This document shows positions 11,517-23,789 of a stretch of 64,000 nucleotides of DNA, piece by piece. Source of the DNA: Sistotremastrum niveocremeum HHB9708 (Eukaryota; Basidiomycota; Agaricomycetes; Sistotremastrales; Sistotremastraceae); the NCBI GenBank assembly GCA_001630475.1, contig KV419401.1, positions 884,096 through 948,095 on the forward strand, written 5' to 3'. How positions within the stretch are numbered: position 1 is the first letter of the stretch; every line of letters begins with the position of its first letter. A program made the translations under genes and the position numbers. The notes beneath the pieces were generated by a model. The model made no database searches, was not told the origin of the DNA, and worked only from the letters and a program-made list of their open reading frames with translations.

Positions 11517-13562
11517 ATGTCACCCAGTGAGGTACTCGCTGCTCGGTTCTCAGGTACTCATTCTTCTTTCTTGCATGGCATGTCATTCTCTATTTTCGCA
11601 TACTGATTTGCATGCTCTCTCGTAGTCGCGGGGACCTTCCTTATTTTATGGGATATTCTTATCAACCTCTCCAATGAGGTGAGTCGTTCGAGTGCTGCGT
11701 TGTCCCGAGACTGACTTTGTTATCGACGAAGGTGGTTTTGTTCTGGGCGTGAGTGTCCTCCAATGCGTCAAATGTGCCTCTCAATCGATTGTCGCATCCA
11801 GACAACCACGAAGACCCTCCGACTTTCTCTATCTCTCAGCTCGATATGGAGGTCTCTTCGTCCAGGCGTCAGTTCTGCATCCTTCCCTATCTTCCCGATA
11901 CGTGAATTGACGGCTCAAAGACTTTCGATCCCGTTGTTGCTTCCCTCACTCAACACGGCCCTCTCAATATCGATATCACTCTCACCAAACTCTTGCTTGG
12001 CTCTCTTCCGAGCCCATCAAGTCCTCATTCAATTATTAATTCTCAACGTCGATATCATCCTCTTGGTCAAATGTACGTCCTATTGAACTTAGCCCTATCG
12101 TCCTGTTGATTAATAAGGAGCAGTATGTAAATCGCCTCCACGGAATAATACGACTCTCATTCTATATTCGGCCCATGCGTTGCTATTCGTCAAGACGCTC
12201 GTCGTCCTTATCATCACATGTTTCCAACTCGCGAAGCGCATTCACATCCTCGACGATGCCTCTACAACAGCGACCATCTGTTTCGATCGATTCAACCAGC
12301 CGTTATGGATCGGGATATGGTACGTGCCAAAACACCCTTCCCCTCGACACGTCGCTGACGCATTCTGCTTCACAGGTTACCTACAGTATTCTACGAACTC
12401 CTCCTATGCATCTTTCTTTCGCTGGGAAATAGTGGGAGTGATCTTCCGAAGAGGAGGAGTATGAATCTTGAGGATTGGATCAAGGATTCTGTAGAGGAGA
12501 TTTGGAGAGATGGGAGGTGGATTGTGGGGGCTATTATCGGTATGTCCATGGTACGAGTATTTGGCTCGAATGCTTAGCGATGTGAGTAGTTGGGACGGTG
12601 ATGAATATGCATCCGACGAAGGGTGGGCTTTCGTGGACTTACCCGTACGCTATTCCTTCTTCTGTTGCATTCGCCGACTAACCTCCCATGCCCAGCTTCG
12701 TGATCACGGTGCTCTCAATCGCTGTAAGCTCTTTCGTGCTCTCCTATCAAACCTCCCTAACTTCTATTATATCTAGGGCTCCCACATCGCTCTCTGCCTG
12801 TCAACGCCATGCGACTCCACAACAATAACGATAACCGACTTCTCCAATCCCCGTCGCAGCTCCATCCAACCTTCCTCAGCAGCGAAAGCAGCTCGTCGTC
12901 GCTCCCAATCCCTGTCCTTCGTCGCAAGGAATAAGAGTACGACTCCGCCTAGAACCAGACCGCACTTTCGGAGTCAGAGTAGCGTGACGAGTATCGGAAC
13001 TGGCGAGGGGACAGAGTTCGAGCTTGAAGATCGGAAGAGCGCGATACCTCCTCAACAAGCAGGCCAAGGCGCCGGAGAGACGGTCATCGATCTGGACGAC
13101 TATTCATCTTCGGACGCTAGTTCAGGAAACGCAAGGCGGGAAGTGATGAATAAGAGAGCGTCGAAGAGGACGAGTCACGGGGGTGGATTACTTGCCAGGA
13201 ACGGCTATTTCGATGCCACTGGTGTACCGCCACCTGGACCCACTTCCGCCTTACGATCTTCCGTTGCTGTGCCGCCACTACCTCCTCCATCGAGAGCATC
13301 AACGACGATGCCTGCACACGGACCCAACTCCACACCTCCCTCTGCGATGCTCACTTCCCGCGCAGGCGCACGCAGTGCCACTCCCGGAGGCGGAGGAATA
13401 TCCGACACCGAAACGATCGACGACACAGCAAGTGTCAATCTGGGTGTAGGTCTGCCCAGATTGTCGTTAGTGGAGTCCCGGACGGAATTCGTGGTGAGGA
13501 AAGGAGAGGTGCTAAATGTTCCCGATAATGGAGATTGGATGGGAATGAGGCATGCCTCTTAG
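11517..13562 (+). CDS. DUF6533-like multi-pass membrane protein
   Basis: Start ATG at 11517 (MSPSEVLAARFS), then many short introns. Recognisable pieces in order: VAGTFLILWDILINLSNEV (first span, matching the DUF6533 pattern of Asp..Leu..Glu-Val); a stretch near 11822-11870 reading LYLSARYGG-like; ALFRAHQVLIQLLILNVDIILL; RNNTTLILYSAHALLFVKTL; FNQPLWIGIW joined to LPTVFYELLLCIFLSLGNS; and FVITVLSIAGSHIALCL. The C-terminal ~200 residues (from about 12960) are hydrophilic and rich in Ser, Thr, Pro and Arg, ending ..DWMGMRHAS. DUF6533 proteins are fungal proteins with about seven membrane spans and no known function. The family call rests on topology and the N-terminal motif; exon edges in 11640-11900 are approximate. 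A second member lies at 24373-25922. Confidence 0.65.
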
Positions 13563-14384
13563 TTCGGCGTACATCCGCATGTGCGCTGGTATGGATCGAT
13601 TGGATCGGCTCGGTTCCTGTCTTTCTTTTTCGTGCGATTCACCTCTTTTCATTCCTACATCCCTTTCCTCATTTATTTCAATTCCGTTCCTTCGATTTGC
13701 TGCTTCGCACGCGTTCTCGTCTTCGCATCAACATTGCTATTGCACTTCTTTTCACGTATATTATTCCATCTTTATCTTCGTCCTCACATCTATTGGCTCC
13801 CTCTTCCTTCGCCTCTTTTCACATTCTTCACCCCTTCTATGCCAACGTTCTCACTTCCAAACTTTGCTATGCGTCATGACTCCATTTTCACTTCTCCGCT
13901 GATACTAATCATCCTATTGACTATTAACCTCTACTTCACCATATCGGCTGCTCGTACTACTAACATTAGGAACTGCACGAGGATAGATACATCTCTACAA
14001 CTAATAGTCTAATATTCCTAACATCACGATGTCGGATGCAGGAGACAATTTAATAGTAGTCAGATCTGGAACAAAACGCCCTTTGATTTCAAGTTGCCAA
14101 AGTGCCCAGCGTGAAACACTTGAATTCCCTTCAAGTCGAACGCATGTTTGCGAACCTTCTTATAACCGGCTCACACTTCTCGACGTGTCGACATAGAGAT
14201 CTTTGACGAAAGAGGTGGGAGGACGGGGATTATTGTGATAAGATGACTGAATACATAGATGCCTAGGCCTATCGAGCTATTCCATCGAACGTCCAGCACA
14301 AGCACGTCGAAAGCTCGTGTGCTGTCTAATATTATATTATATTGACCAGGGTCATGCAACTAAAGACAAGATAATGTCGAGGTT
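13563..14384. other. Intergenic, no gene seen
   Basis: Pyrimidine-rich 3' flank of the plus-strand gene followed by the 3' flank of the convergent dehydrogenase gene. The long open frames at 13535-14012 are low-complexity and overlap in all three frames, which argues against coding. Confidence 0.55.
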
Positions 14385-16298
14385 TTAGAAGTGGATAGGT
14401 TTATCGTAAGATGCCATAGCGGCTTCTTTGAATGCTTCCGAGAGTGTGGGCTATGGATGACATGAGTATAAGTGGAAGGGAAGGAGGAGGGAGGGGGACG
14501 TACGTGGGCGTGACATGTTCGTGCGATGTCTTCTGCGCTGGCGCTGTATTCGATTGCGAGGACTGCGGAGGCAATCATCTCACCAGCATTAGGTCCTGCA
14601 TTATCATTGCCATGAGCATCAGATCCGACAGGATGCACGACGAAAGACCGCACCCATGATATGAACGCCCAACACTCGATCAGTCTCCTTCTCCACCAAG
14701 AACTTGACCAATCCATCCGTCTCCGCATTCGTCTTCGCTCTCGAGTTCGCCAGGAAAGGGAACTTGCCAACTTTATATTCCACACCACTCTTCTTCAACT
14801 CTTCCTCCGTCTTTCCAACCCATGCCACCTCGGGATGTGTATACACGACACTTGGAATAGCTTCATAGTTGACATGACCATGACCGGATTTGATGATCTC
14901 AGCAACGGCTATACCCTCCTCTTCAGCTTTGTGAGCAAGCATAGGTCCGAAGGTCACGTCGCCAATACATTTGATTCCTTTGACGGTAGTATTGAATTGA
15001 TCGTCCACGACGATCCGGCCCTTAGAATCCACTTCGACGCCGACCTTATCCAGGCCGAGTCCTTCGGTGAGTGGTCGACGACCAACGGCGACGAGGACGA
15101 CGTCTGCTTCGAGGGTTTCTTCAGAGCCGCCTTTCGCGGCTTCAGTTTTGAGGGTGATCTTTCCCGAGGAGTATTTTTCGGCGGAGAGGACTTTGGTGTT
15201 GAGTTTGAATTTCATTCCTTGTTTTTGGAGAGTTCGTTGGAATGTTTTGCTGGTCATCACTGATAAGTAACGAAATCGAAGGGGGAGAGCGAGAGGGACG
15301 TACGCAATTTCACCATCGATACCCGCACCGCCGATGGCTCCCAAGAACTCGACAACGGTGACCTCGGCACCAAGTCGACTCCACACACTGCCCATTTCAA
15401 CACCAATAATACCGCCTCCAATAACAACCATCTTCTTGGGCACTTCCTTCAACTCCAGAGCTCCCGTTGAACTGACGATTGTCTCTTCATCGATCTTGAT
15501 GGCTCCGCCAGGGAAGGGAGCAACTTCTGAGCCAGTAGCGATGATGATGTTCTTAGCTTCTATTTCAGTTTCGCCGCCGTCGTTGAGAGATACTGAGAGG
15601 CGGGTGGGAGAGACGAATGAGGCAAAGCCTTTGATGTAGTCGACTTTGTTCTTTTTGAAGAGACCTTCGACACCGCGGGTCAGGTTGAAGACGGCGTCGT
15701 CTTTGGCTTTGAGCATCGTGGGAAGGTTGAGGGAAACGCTGCCGACTGCAACACATGTTGAAATGAGAATGACGGGAGGGAAGGGCGTAGGACGTACCGT
15801 CAATTCCGCGGGCTTTGATGTCGTGTTGCGTTTGGTGGTAGATATGTGAGTTGTTGAGCATGGCTTTCGACGGGATACATCCGACATTCAGACATGTTCC
15901 TCCTAACGTTCCTCTCTTCTCGATACATGCAGTCTGAAGCGTCCATCCGGTCAATCCCTACCCTTCGTCAAATAAAAATTTAAAGACGTACTTTCAGCCC
16001 TAACTGAGCAGCTTTGATGGCAGCGACATAACCACCAGGACCTGAACCGGATCATCAGCAGTACATCCTACAGGACTCAATTGATGCAACATACCTCCAC
16101 CAATGATAACCGCATCATAAGGCTCCGAGGCAGTCGCCAGTCCCCGGGCAGCGAGAGCTTGGAAGAGATGTAATGACGTAGGCCGCCGTGATTGGGTCAG
16201 TGCACGACTCGACCTGGGAAGTGTCTGCGGCTGGTTCAGCACGACGCATAGTGTATAGAGAACGAACAAACTTTTAAACAGCGTTGTAATGAAAGCAT
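14385..16298 (-). CDS. lpd1: Dihydrolipoyl dehydrogenase, mitochondrial (E3)
   Basis: FAD- and NAD-dependent E3 subunit that reoxidises dihydrolipoamide in the pyruvate and 2-oxoglutarate dehydrogenase complexes and the glycine cleavage system. Start ATG at 16298 (MLSLQRCLK), then a 47 bp intron (16225-16271) leading to [18 protein letters not shown], an Arg/Ser-rich mitochondrial presequence. Next come [20 protein letters not shown] (FAD dinucleotide fold), [16 protein letters not shown] (redox-active CxxxxC disulfide), [28 protein letters not shown] (NAD fold), CIGDV, and the C-terminal interface with HPEVAWVG. It ends [12 protein letters not shown] at 14385-14387. About eight exons with 45-60 bp introns; all key residues except those in the unread part of the last exons were seen. 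Length and motifs fit the family. Confidence 0.95.
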
Positions 16299-17390
16299 TG
16301 GACGTCAGTGAACGCGATGGGGTCTAGTCGGAGTTTGGTGAAGACTCTTTTTGAGCTCGCGTCGTCGTTCTCCCGACGCTGATCACCTGCGATGGCACTT
16401 GCTGGAACAATTTTCTATCGGACTATGACTAGGTTACTGGGGCTGTTCGGGATTGGAATCTTCCATCAAGATGACTGGGAGTTTTGAGAAAATCTTGATG
16501 CTAATGATTTGGACTGGCGACGACTTTTGCTAACGTCGGTGACTCCGCGGATGAGAAAATTCGGTCTTTGATGGCCTAGTATACTGGTGTTCCATCGATA
16601 CTTGCGTCCTGGCTTGAGAACGGCGGCATGGATGGCAGAATGCAGGAAAGACTGAGAAAGTATGAGGTGGCCCACCGCTGTCGAATCATACGACAAGCTT
16701 GGCGTATACCCATAATTATCGGTTTTCCACTAACCTCCTCCGCTGCATTCCCGTCCTGTGCGCTTCACAAAGTGATTCCGTTGTCCTACGCGCCGCCAGC
16801 AATTGAGCTGGCATTTTCCCAACCAAGGCACCCGGATAACCAGCATGAATATTTCACGCTGACGTTCTCGCGTGCACAGACAGCGACTCAATTCATGGAT
16901 GTGAGCGTGCCTCTCAGCGCATCCTCACGCTAAAATTAAACGTGAGTTTCCCCGCATTCGAGTCTTTGCTCTTCGTGCTTTTCGTCCTCTGACTGTCCTC
17001 AAGTTCTCAGCGACCAGATAATAATTACGCTGTCTAATCCCCAATTACAATATTACTAGGTGCAAGACGCTCGGAGTCTATTAAATATGCGGTTATTCTA
17101 AAGTGAGCTGATGCCGGTGCCGGCACCGAATTTTTGTCCCACGCCGTCAGCGATGCGCCAACGATTCCAACTTCATTGAGAAGCAAAGCCGCCATTCCCC
17201 CGCTACTCTCATGTTTTATCGTCTTTTTTTGGGGTTCATCTATGGCCGCCGGACGCGAGAGTGCGTAAATCGCGCTATCGCTGTCGATGCTGTCAGCGTA
17301 TTCATCAAGAAAAGCACAACCAAAGACGAACGTGCAACGCAAACGGTTTATTTGGGGTCACAGATTTTGAGGTTACCTCCGGAGCAATCA
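16299..17390. other. Intergenic, no gene seen
   Basis: Promoter side of the dehydrogenase gene, then the 3' flank of the small minus-strand gene. The open frame at 16628-16933 has no recognisable protein character. Confidence 0.5.
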
Positions 17391-17627
17391 TCAGGACCCT
17401 AGATCCTGAAGTTTTAGGGCGATCAATACCGATGTGCTGAAGAGAGTGCGTACAGATTTGCCTGGACCGCCTCCGGGACCGCCGCCACCGCCAACGTTAA
17501 CAGGTCCGCTACCAGCAGAGCCGCCACCGCCACCGCTACCTGAAGGAGGATTTCCTCCTTGGGGTATAGGTGATGCCAATGACAAGGTCACGAGAGTGAT
17601 CAAAAGGAGGAGGAGATAAAATCGCAT
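17391..17627 (-). CDS. Small secreted glycine-rich peptide, 78 aa
   Basis: Single-exon gene with ATG at 17627. The first 18 residues, MRFYLLLLLITLVTLSLA, form a clear signal peptide, followed by SPIPQGG (likely cleavage after LA). The mature part is about 35 residues of Gly, Ser and Pro, then a more ordinary C-terminus (KSVRTLFSTSVLIALKLQDL). A TATAAA box on the minus strand lies at 17751-17756, about 125 bp upstream. The protein looks like the small secreted proteins common in basidiomycetes. Its glycine pattern (GSGGGGGSAG) differs from the GGxGGxGGD block of the genes at 51-9625, so kinship is not claimed. A 3' intron extending the protein is possible. Confidence 0.65.
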   Translation of the reverse strand: MRFYLLLLLITLVTLSLASPIPQGGNPPSGSGGGGGSAGSGPVNVGGGGGPGGGPGKSVRTLFSTSVLIALKLQDLGS

Positions 17628-19493
17628 GATGGTATGGTGGTTCAAGATAGGTTGCACTAGAAGCAGTGAAGCAGGAGTATAGATGTAGCTATCGAGTCGT
17701 TGTGTTGAGCAAGGAGCGTCTTAATCCTTTCACCCTTTGGTATCAAGACCTTTATACCCCCAACGCAACCGGAGCCGCAAGTTGAAACGAAACGAGCGAG
17801 GCGATCGCATACCGACTTGGGCGATAAATTTAACGCGGACTGCCGCGAATTGAATGCGCATTCTACATTGGAACGCCTTTACAGCATATCATAGATGTTC
17901 TACTATGCCTTACCAAGATCGGTGATGTTAATCACCCTCGCAGTATAGGACATATAGAGGTGAGAAGGTGAGCGTGGTGAGATGAATCGAGTCTGAACGA
18001 ATGGCTGGGGTGGAAATTGTAGCTTGTGATGAGAGCCGTCGGATGTTCTTCCTCGAGCTATATTGGCGCTTCTTTCCCGATGCCAATGGCGGACCAGAGT
18101 CGCCTAGAGGATGCAAGATCGACGTTTATTGATGATTCCGGAGTCGCACGCTTCGCCAATGGCTGTTCGTACCTTGAAGTTATCCACACGACCTTCTTCT
18201 ATAATTTTCCCACCGGTGGCTGACGGTGCCGCGAATAATAGACGTCGGCCAAGAAAGGTACGAGTACCGTGAAAGCTTGAAGTTGATACATCTCGATAAA
18301 CGTTATACTTGCGTTCTGCTTGGATGATGCAGAAATGCATTTGATTGACGTAGATAAGAATATGAACCCGATCTCCGAAAGATAAGATTGTGAAGGTTCC
18401 AAGGAAGGGCAGCTTGAGACGGAATATTGCATACGAATCCTGGGCATTCGGGGTTACATCGACATAGATGCACCTCTAGGATGTTGAACGAATGGTCCGG
18501 TTCAAACATCCAGTCCCAAGAGCAGCGCTTTCCCAGAAAAACAAAGAACATCCATCAGATGTATCTGGCACAATGGAGAAAGTGGAGCCTGGGAAACCGT
18601 GAGAGCTGCTGATCCTGAAATGCTAACGAGATGCAAGTCTCAACAGCGTCTAACCAGTGCGAACCAAGTCCTAGGGCAAGTGCCCCTTATCCGCATCGCT
18701 GGGACCCTAGCTACATCATGGTCACCGAAGACACCGACACCGAGGCCTGTACGAATTGTCACTCGAATTGGTATCTACAATGGCAAGGAATACATGTGGG
18801 AAAGGCTGCCTTAGCGAGAGTATATGACGGACGGCCGCGGGAGGAATCGTAACGAGACTAGGTAAAGTTTCGCCGTTTCTCCGTCTGCTTCTGCACCTGC
18901 GCCCCAACTAATATATTGACCGTGGTAGAAACCGCCACTCCACTAAGCTGCATTGTTGAAATGAAAGGCAAAGAAGGATGGCGATGATGGATGGTCGGTG
19001 ACGAAACACTGATCCATGTCTCCTTGTATTCGGTGGCTAACGCTTAACTATAAGCAAATGACAGGGTAGGCAGCATTTCTCTCACGAATTGAACGCCACA
19101 CTATTACTCGACTCCGCCGACGAAGTGAGAGTGGGTCGTATGCGATAAACGCGCACAGGGCTGGGTGTTCGGTTGGGCGATACCAGTGGACCCCTGAGGA
19201 GATAAGATCCTGACAACGGGGTTCGGCAAATCAGCTTGCCAACACGATGCCGACGGTGACGTCGAGAGTGGCACAGGTGCCTGTTTTTACTCGATTCAAC
19301 ATCGATTTAATACGCAGTCAGGGCCACAGCAACACAAAGCGCAGTGATAGCGCTAGGCATGCCGAAAATGCTCTTCATAGGACAGCATTTGCCATCGACC
19401 ACAGAATCACGGTGTCGCATCGTGTTATCGAGGCACAGGAAAGGTGACTGTTTCCTTTGAATCTCTATTTGGATAACGGCCAGAGGATCTCAG
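17628..19493. other. Intergenic, no gene seen
   Basis: About 1.9 kb with only short, mutually overlapping open frames on both strands; none shows a recognisable motif or a clean exon-intron chain. Confidence 0.5.
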
Positions 19494-20942
19494 TCAAAAC
19501 CACATTGACACCGAGAAGCATGTTTCTTCGCTACGCATAGCGTGCCACCAGCCTGGCGGCATGCATAGGAGATCGCCGGGTTCTAATACTATGGTTATTG
19601 CATGCGGTACGACATGTTCGACGAAGTCCGCAGGGAAAGGTAGGTCGCTCTGGAAGACGTTTATCGAGGAGGTATTGTACAACGGATGTGATCGAGCGTG
19701 TGTGGAGAGAATATTCGAAAGGCTCGGAGGCGCCAGCCATATGGTCTTGCGGCCAACGACTTGTGCTGCAGCATTCTATCAGTTCTATGTGCACTTCATG
19801 AGGTGCGAGAAGACAATACCGTAGCAGTTAAAATAAGGATCCTAATGAGTGTTAGTGCGACCCAGACGCCTCAGAGAAATTGCATACCGTGTGAGCAGGA
19901 CTGATTGTACCTCTAGGTCCAAGCCATGCATTGATCACAAGTTGTTCTTCGTTTCCTGGAGGCTTGTACTGTGGGTATGTATCGGGTGCTGACGGACCAG
20001 AATAGACATAATCCGGCAGGATAATGTCGTTTCGCAAGTCCGGAAACTGTGTTAACAGTGAGTGCTGCGCCAGGTACACCGTCTCGCTGGGCTCCGATGG
20101 ACTATCGCTAAACATCCGGTCTAGGAAATCATGCCAAGGCATAAACCGTTGCGTCCAATCTTCGGAGGTGTAATCGGAACCGATTTCAACAGGCACTACG
20201 CGGCCCCGACCGCCTACTCGATAAAGATAGTCAAGCGAATCCCATCGTGAGACAGCTGGCCAGTGATTTACGTGTGAACGAAGCACAAACGGCGCGTTAA
20301 TTTCGGTGGACAGAAATGTCTGTAGAGATGGCGGTCGTGTAAGACATGGAACTGCCAGCTCCGCGGAATGGAGTCGAGGAACCGGGGGATGTCGTTTAGA
20401 TAAAATAGAGGAGGGTTTCGGGGTTTCCGAGAGTATGGGGAGGTGAAGTCCCTGAATAGCTTCAATAAGGTCATAGATGATATACAATCGACCGGGACCG
20501 GGAGAGCCCGCGACGATAATGGCCAAGTCTGTCCTCTGAATAGACGCTTCCCAGCCCATATGCTTTATGGCATCGCCAAAGATAAACTCGAGGATCGTGG
20601 CAACTATTGCGCAATCAGTATAGTACTGTCGCCACCCCGCATTGCCGGAATGTCCAGGATTTCGAAAGACATCATTCGCTATCCCAATAGAGGAGTCGAG
20701 GGATGAGACTATATCGAGCACCTCATCACCAGTATGTGTTTCAGAAATATAGAGCGTGTCAAGCGCTTTCAGGATAGGGGTAGTATCGGCGTCATTGGGA
20801 TAAAGGTCTCCTGTCAGGAAATTCAACGGATTGGAGACCATGAGAAAACAGAGGACTTACCACCTTCAATTCCTTCACTAATCTCGACCTTCAATTGATC
20901 GAGAAAAGGCTTTATCTTATCTGAGAACAGGGAAGTGTTCAT
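19494..20942 (-). CDS. JmjC-domain hydroxylase, JMJD5/KDM8-like
   Basis: Start ATG at 20942 (MNTSLFSDKIKPFLDQLKVE). A 5' intron joins GIEGG to DLYPNDADTT, giving about 432 residues. The N-terminal ~180 residues are helical (GHSGNAGWRQYYTDCAIVAT), as in KDM8 proteins. A cupin_8/JmjC domain follows from SLQTFLSTEINAPFVLRSHV. Iron ligands are visible: HTD at about 334-336 (ISPAHTDPYFN, spanning an intron) and His near 417 (PPGWWHAMRS), with the preceding LEPGDLLCMP strand. The stretch AQVVGRKTIWLAPP and the ending SFSVSMWF-type strand (SVSMWF, TGA at 19494) are typical of the family. JMJD5 proteins are 2-oxoglutarate/Fe(II) oxygenases; the mammalian one acts as an arginyl hydroxylase, and its histone demethylase role is disputed. 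It is divergent from cbf1, with 209 bp between start codons. Confidence 0.85.
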
Positions 20943-21016
20943 AGGCAAGGCTGTGCCAGCGCCAGGGAACCGGACCCAAAAAGAATTCGAACTCCGTCTC
21001 GGAGTTTCAAGCGGAG

Positions 21017-21022
21017 CACGTG
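21017..21022. promoter_or_regulatory. CACGTG E-box in the shared promoter of the JmjC gene and cbf1
   Basis: CACGTG inside GCACGTGC lies 130 bp upstream of the Cbf1 start and 75 bp upstream of the divergent JmjC start. CACGTG is the core site of Cbf1-type bHLH proteins, so autoregulation is possible. The site is seen; the binding is inferred. Confidence 0.45.
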
Positions 21023-21151
21023 CCCTCCCATGGGAACCCCGTGATTTGCTCTTCTCGACCCCCGTGACCTTGCCCCCTTCCCTTTACCACTGCGCTGCCG
21101 CCTACAACGTCAACATCGTTGTCGACCCTCCAATAGCGCCTTTGACGTCTG

Positions 21152-22419
21152 ATGTCGCAGAGAACGTCGCCTCCTGAAAGAACAGTAACAGCCTCGAAAA
21201 ATATGAACGGAACGACATTCGTAAATCATCCAGCAGAGATCAATCCTGCATTATCAGCACACACGGGCGCTGCAGAACAGTCGGTTCAGCATCTGGCTGC
21301 GCAGGTTGGGCATCTGGATTCGGCGCAGATCCTGACGCTTTTGAGACACCTACCTGGCTTCTTCAATAAGGTACGAGACAAAAATCAATACCTCCGATTT
21401 CCGCTGACTAACATATTTTGGCCAAAGCTGAGTGAAGATGGATCATTGAAAGAGGACCTGCAACGGATTGCGGCAGCTAGCAAGTGAGTCTGATAGAGCT
21501 TTGCCTTGCCGGATTATTAATTTTGTGTAGCACCTTCCAGCCCACATCGCTACCTGACGGACCCCCTCCCCCACTTGTCGAACAATCACACACCGAACAC
21601 TTCTCTCCCGAACTAGGAGATGCTCAATTCTCCAACATGTCCGAACCACCTCCTTCACCCGACTCTCGCAACTCGAAGAAGAAGCCTGAACAGGGAACTG
21701 AAGAATGGCAACGGCTACGAAAAGACAATCATGTACGTGGCGTTGATCGTGCGTTGATTCGCCGATATTCACGGATACCTTGATAGAAAGAAGTAGAACG
21801 GCGACGGCGAGGCAATATCAACGAAGGCATCAACGAATTGGCTCGAATTGTGCCGAATGGGGCCGGAGAGAAGGTAGTATGTATCTATCCTCCCCATCTT
21901 CCTCTGAATCTCTTACAAATCATTCTCCCCCTTTTTCAAGGCGAAAGGAGCAGTTCTCTCGAGGGCTGTCCAGTACATCCACCATCTAAAAGATAACGAA
22001 GCCCGGAATATCGAGAAGTGGACGTTGGAGAAACTCTTGATGGATCAGGCGATGGGAGATTCCCAGGTACGCGGCTTGTTCTTCACTGTGATCATATTTA
22101 CTGACTTGTGTCTTAGGTGCAATTGGAAGACATGCGCAGAATGTACGAAGAAGAACGTGCTCTGAATGCACGACTACAGGCTGAAAAAGACGACAATCAG
22201 ACGCAGAAGACGAACGACAACTACGATTACAAGGCCAAGTTCGAAGCATCTCAAGCCCAGGTACAGACAGCGCACAAGCAAATCGAGGAACTGCAGAAGG
22301 CAGTTCAGGCTCTCACGGCGCAGAATGAGCTGGCAGAGGCTCAGCTGGACCAATATCGAAAACATTCGGAAGAGGACGAAGCTGATGGAGCTTCGCGGAA
22401 AAGGGCGCGGATAGAGTGA
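21152..22419 (+). CDS. cbf1: bHLH transcription factor, Cbf1-like
   Basis: Start at 21152 (MSQRTSPPERT); an internal ATG at the MNGTTF position is an alternative. Five short introns were read. The N-terminal part is disordered with a helical stretch (AAQVGHLDSAQILTLLRHLP). The bHLH region is split over exons: WQRLRKDNH joined to KEVERRRRGNINEGINELAR, then KGAVLSRAVQYIHHLKDNE, at about residues 150-215. The H..E...R set in the basic helix is that of proteins binding CACGTG. The motif NIEKWTLEKLLMDQAM right after helix 2 is characteristic of Cbf1. A long coiled coil follows (LEDMRRMYEEERALNARLQ to QLDQYRKHSEED), then a basic end (SRKRARIE). In yeast Cbf1 binds centromere element I and methionine-gene promoters; in basidiomycetes the transcriptional role is the safer inference. 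Confidence 0.9.
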
Positions 22420-22634
22420 TCTCCTTTGCAACCTGTCGCTCGGATTTCTTCTACTGCTGCTCTGCTGCTATTTCGTTCTTCTGTGGATGTTCGTTCTGTG
22501 ACTTAATATTTCCTAACACTGTATTGCTCTATTATCGATCCCATCGTGGATCACCATGTATACTGCATTTTATCGAATTTAAATTAGCTTGTATGTTATA
22601 CAACTCCATCAATCGGTTCGGATCTCTCAGATCC

Positions 22635-23789
22635 CTAGGAGCTCTCGACTGTCCCGGCCATACGATAACCCAAGGCGAAATGGGACAACTTGGCGTCAAC
22701 GGTGTAGCCCTAGATGGTCATCAGTATTACCAATCTCATGATCAGAACAGAGTCTCACTTGTGAATCGTATTCTACGCAAACACGTCAGCGAGGCATTTT
22801 GACTTCCGGCCTGACCGGTCAAGGCGAAGAGCGAACGTACCTTCCAAAACATTACTTAACTCCTTCAAGGCTACAACTCGCTTGACGATGAACTCTCCTT
22901 GATCGAGTTTCTGATCAGGTTCGGGTACCTTAGTCTCGGATGCGGGAACGTTGACATTGATAATGACCAGCTTCATATTCGCGTTCGTCATTCCTGGTTG
23001 CAGTATCTTTTGCATAAGCCATATTTGAGGAAACAGAATAGGCATCACGGACCGGGATCGCTGACCGTAACAGGTGCAGATTCGAGGATGTCTTTCAGAG
23101 TTGTTTTGTAGCCCGTCTCTTCCTCCAATTCTCTAACGGCAGCTTCCTCTGGCGACTCTTTGGGGTCGATTAGGCCAGCAGGAAGCTCTTGAAGGTCAAA
23201 GATAAGAGTTGAGAAAGGCAGATAGCTGATGAGAACTCAACCGATGACAAACTTCCCAACTGGCGGACGAAACTGTTCGATGATCACAGTGGAAGGCGGG
23301 AATGCATTTGATTCGGATCTGATGATGGCTAATATTGCGACAGCTGTTGCGGCACCACCGACGACATGAAGTGAGACTACTGCTGATTCCTAGCGTGGAG
23401 ATATGTATACCGTCCACTCCAGTGCTTCCACGAGTCTTCCGGGCTGCAGCTTCCCATATTCTCTAAGAAATACTAAATCAGGCTTTGCGGAAGACATTGT
23501 TATCAAAATCCATACCTCTTTTCCTGTTGGATCTTGCCACTTAATTTTCTGCAGAGTAACCCATCTGAAATGGATATGGCCTCGTCAATTCGTCGAGATG
23601 GCCTTCGTATTTAAGCCACAAGACTGACTTAGCGTCCGCGGCAGCCAACTCCTCAGTCGAAAGAATTCTCGGTTCCTGTGGCATGATTGATCTTAGTCTA
23701 GCACTTATATGTCGGCACTGAGGTCGCAGTCTGGCCACTGGTAAAGAGACTCGCACGAGACGCTGAGGGAGGAAAGGAGATGTTGTCAT
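22635..23789 (-). CDS. Nudix hydrolase, ADP-ribose pyrophosphatase (NUDT5/Ysa1 type)
   Basis: Start ATG at 23789 ([20 protein letters not shown]). About seven exons. The first ~35 residues are Arg-rich without acids and look like a mitochondrial presequence; [13 protein letters not shown] would be a cytosolic start. Pieces in order: [50 protein letters not shown], then the Nudix box [20 protein letters not shown] followed by LEEETGY (fits Gx5Ex7REUxEExGU). Then [19 protein letters not shown] and a last exon [19 protein letters not shown] ending in TAG at 22635-22637. The QFRPPVG loop and SDPGMTN are typical of ADP-ribose hydrolases, which cleave ADP-ribose to AMP and ribose 5-phosphate. Convergent with cbf1, 215 bp apart. 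Confidence 0.9.

Noticed and set aside
13535-14012. Overlapping hydrophobic open frames after the DUF6533 gene
   Set aside because: Three frames are open over the same CT-rich DNA, giving spurious Leu/Ser/Phe-rich proteins.
15334-15639. Plus-strand open frames opposite the dihydrolipoyl dehydrogenase
   Set aside because: They are antisense shadows of strongly supported minus-strand exons.
17391-17627. Fourth member of the glycine-repeat family
   Set aside because: It has a signal peptide and a plain G/S/P run without the GGxGG..GGD[AV]..N pattern; similarity is only compositional.
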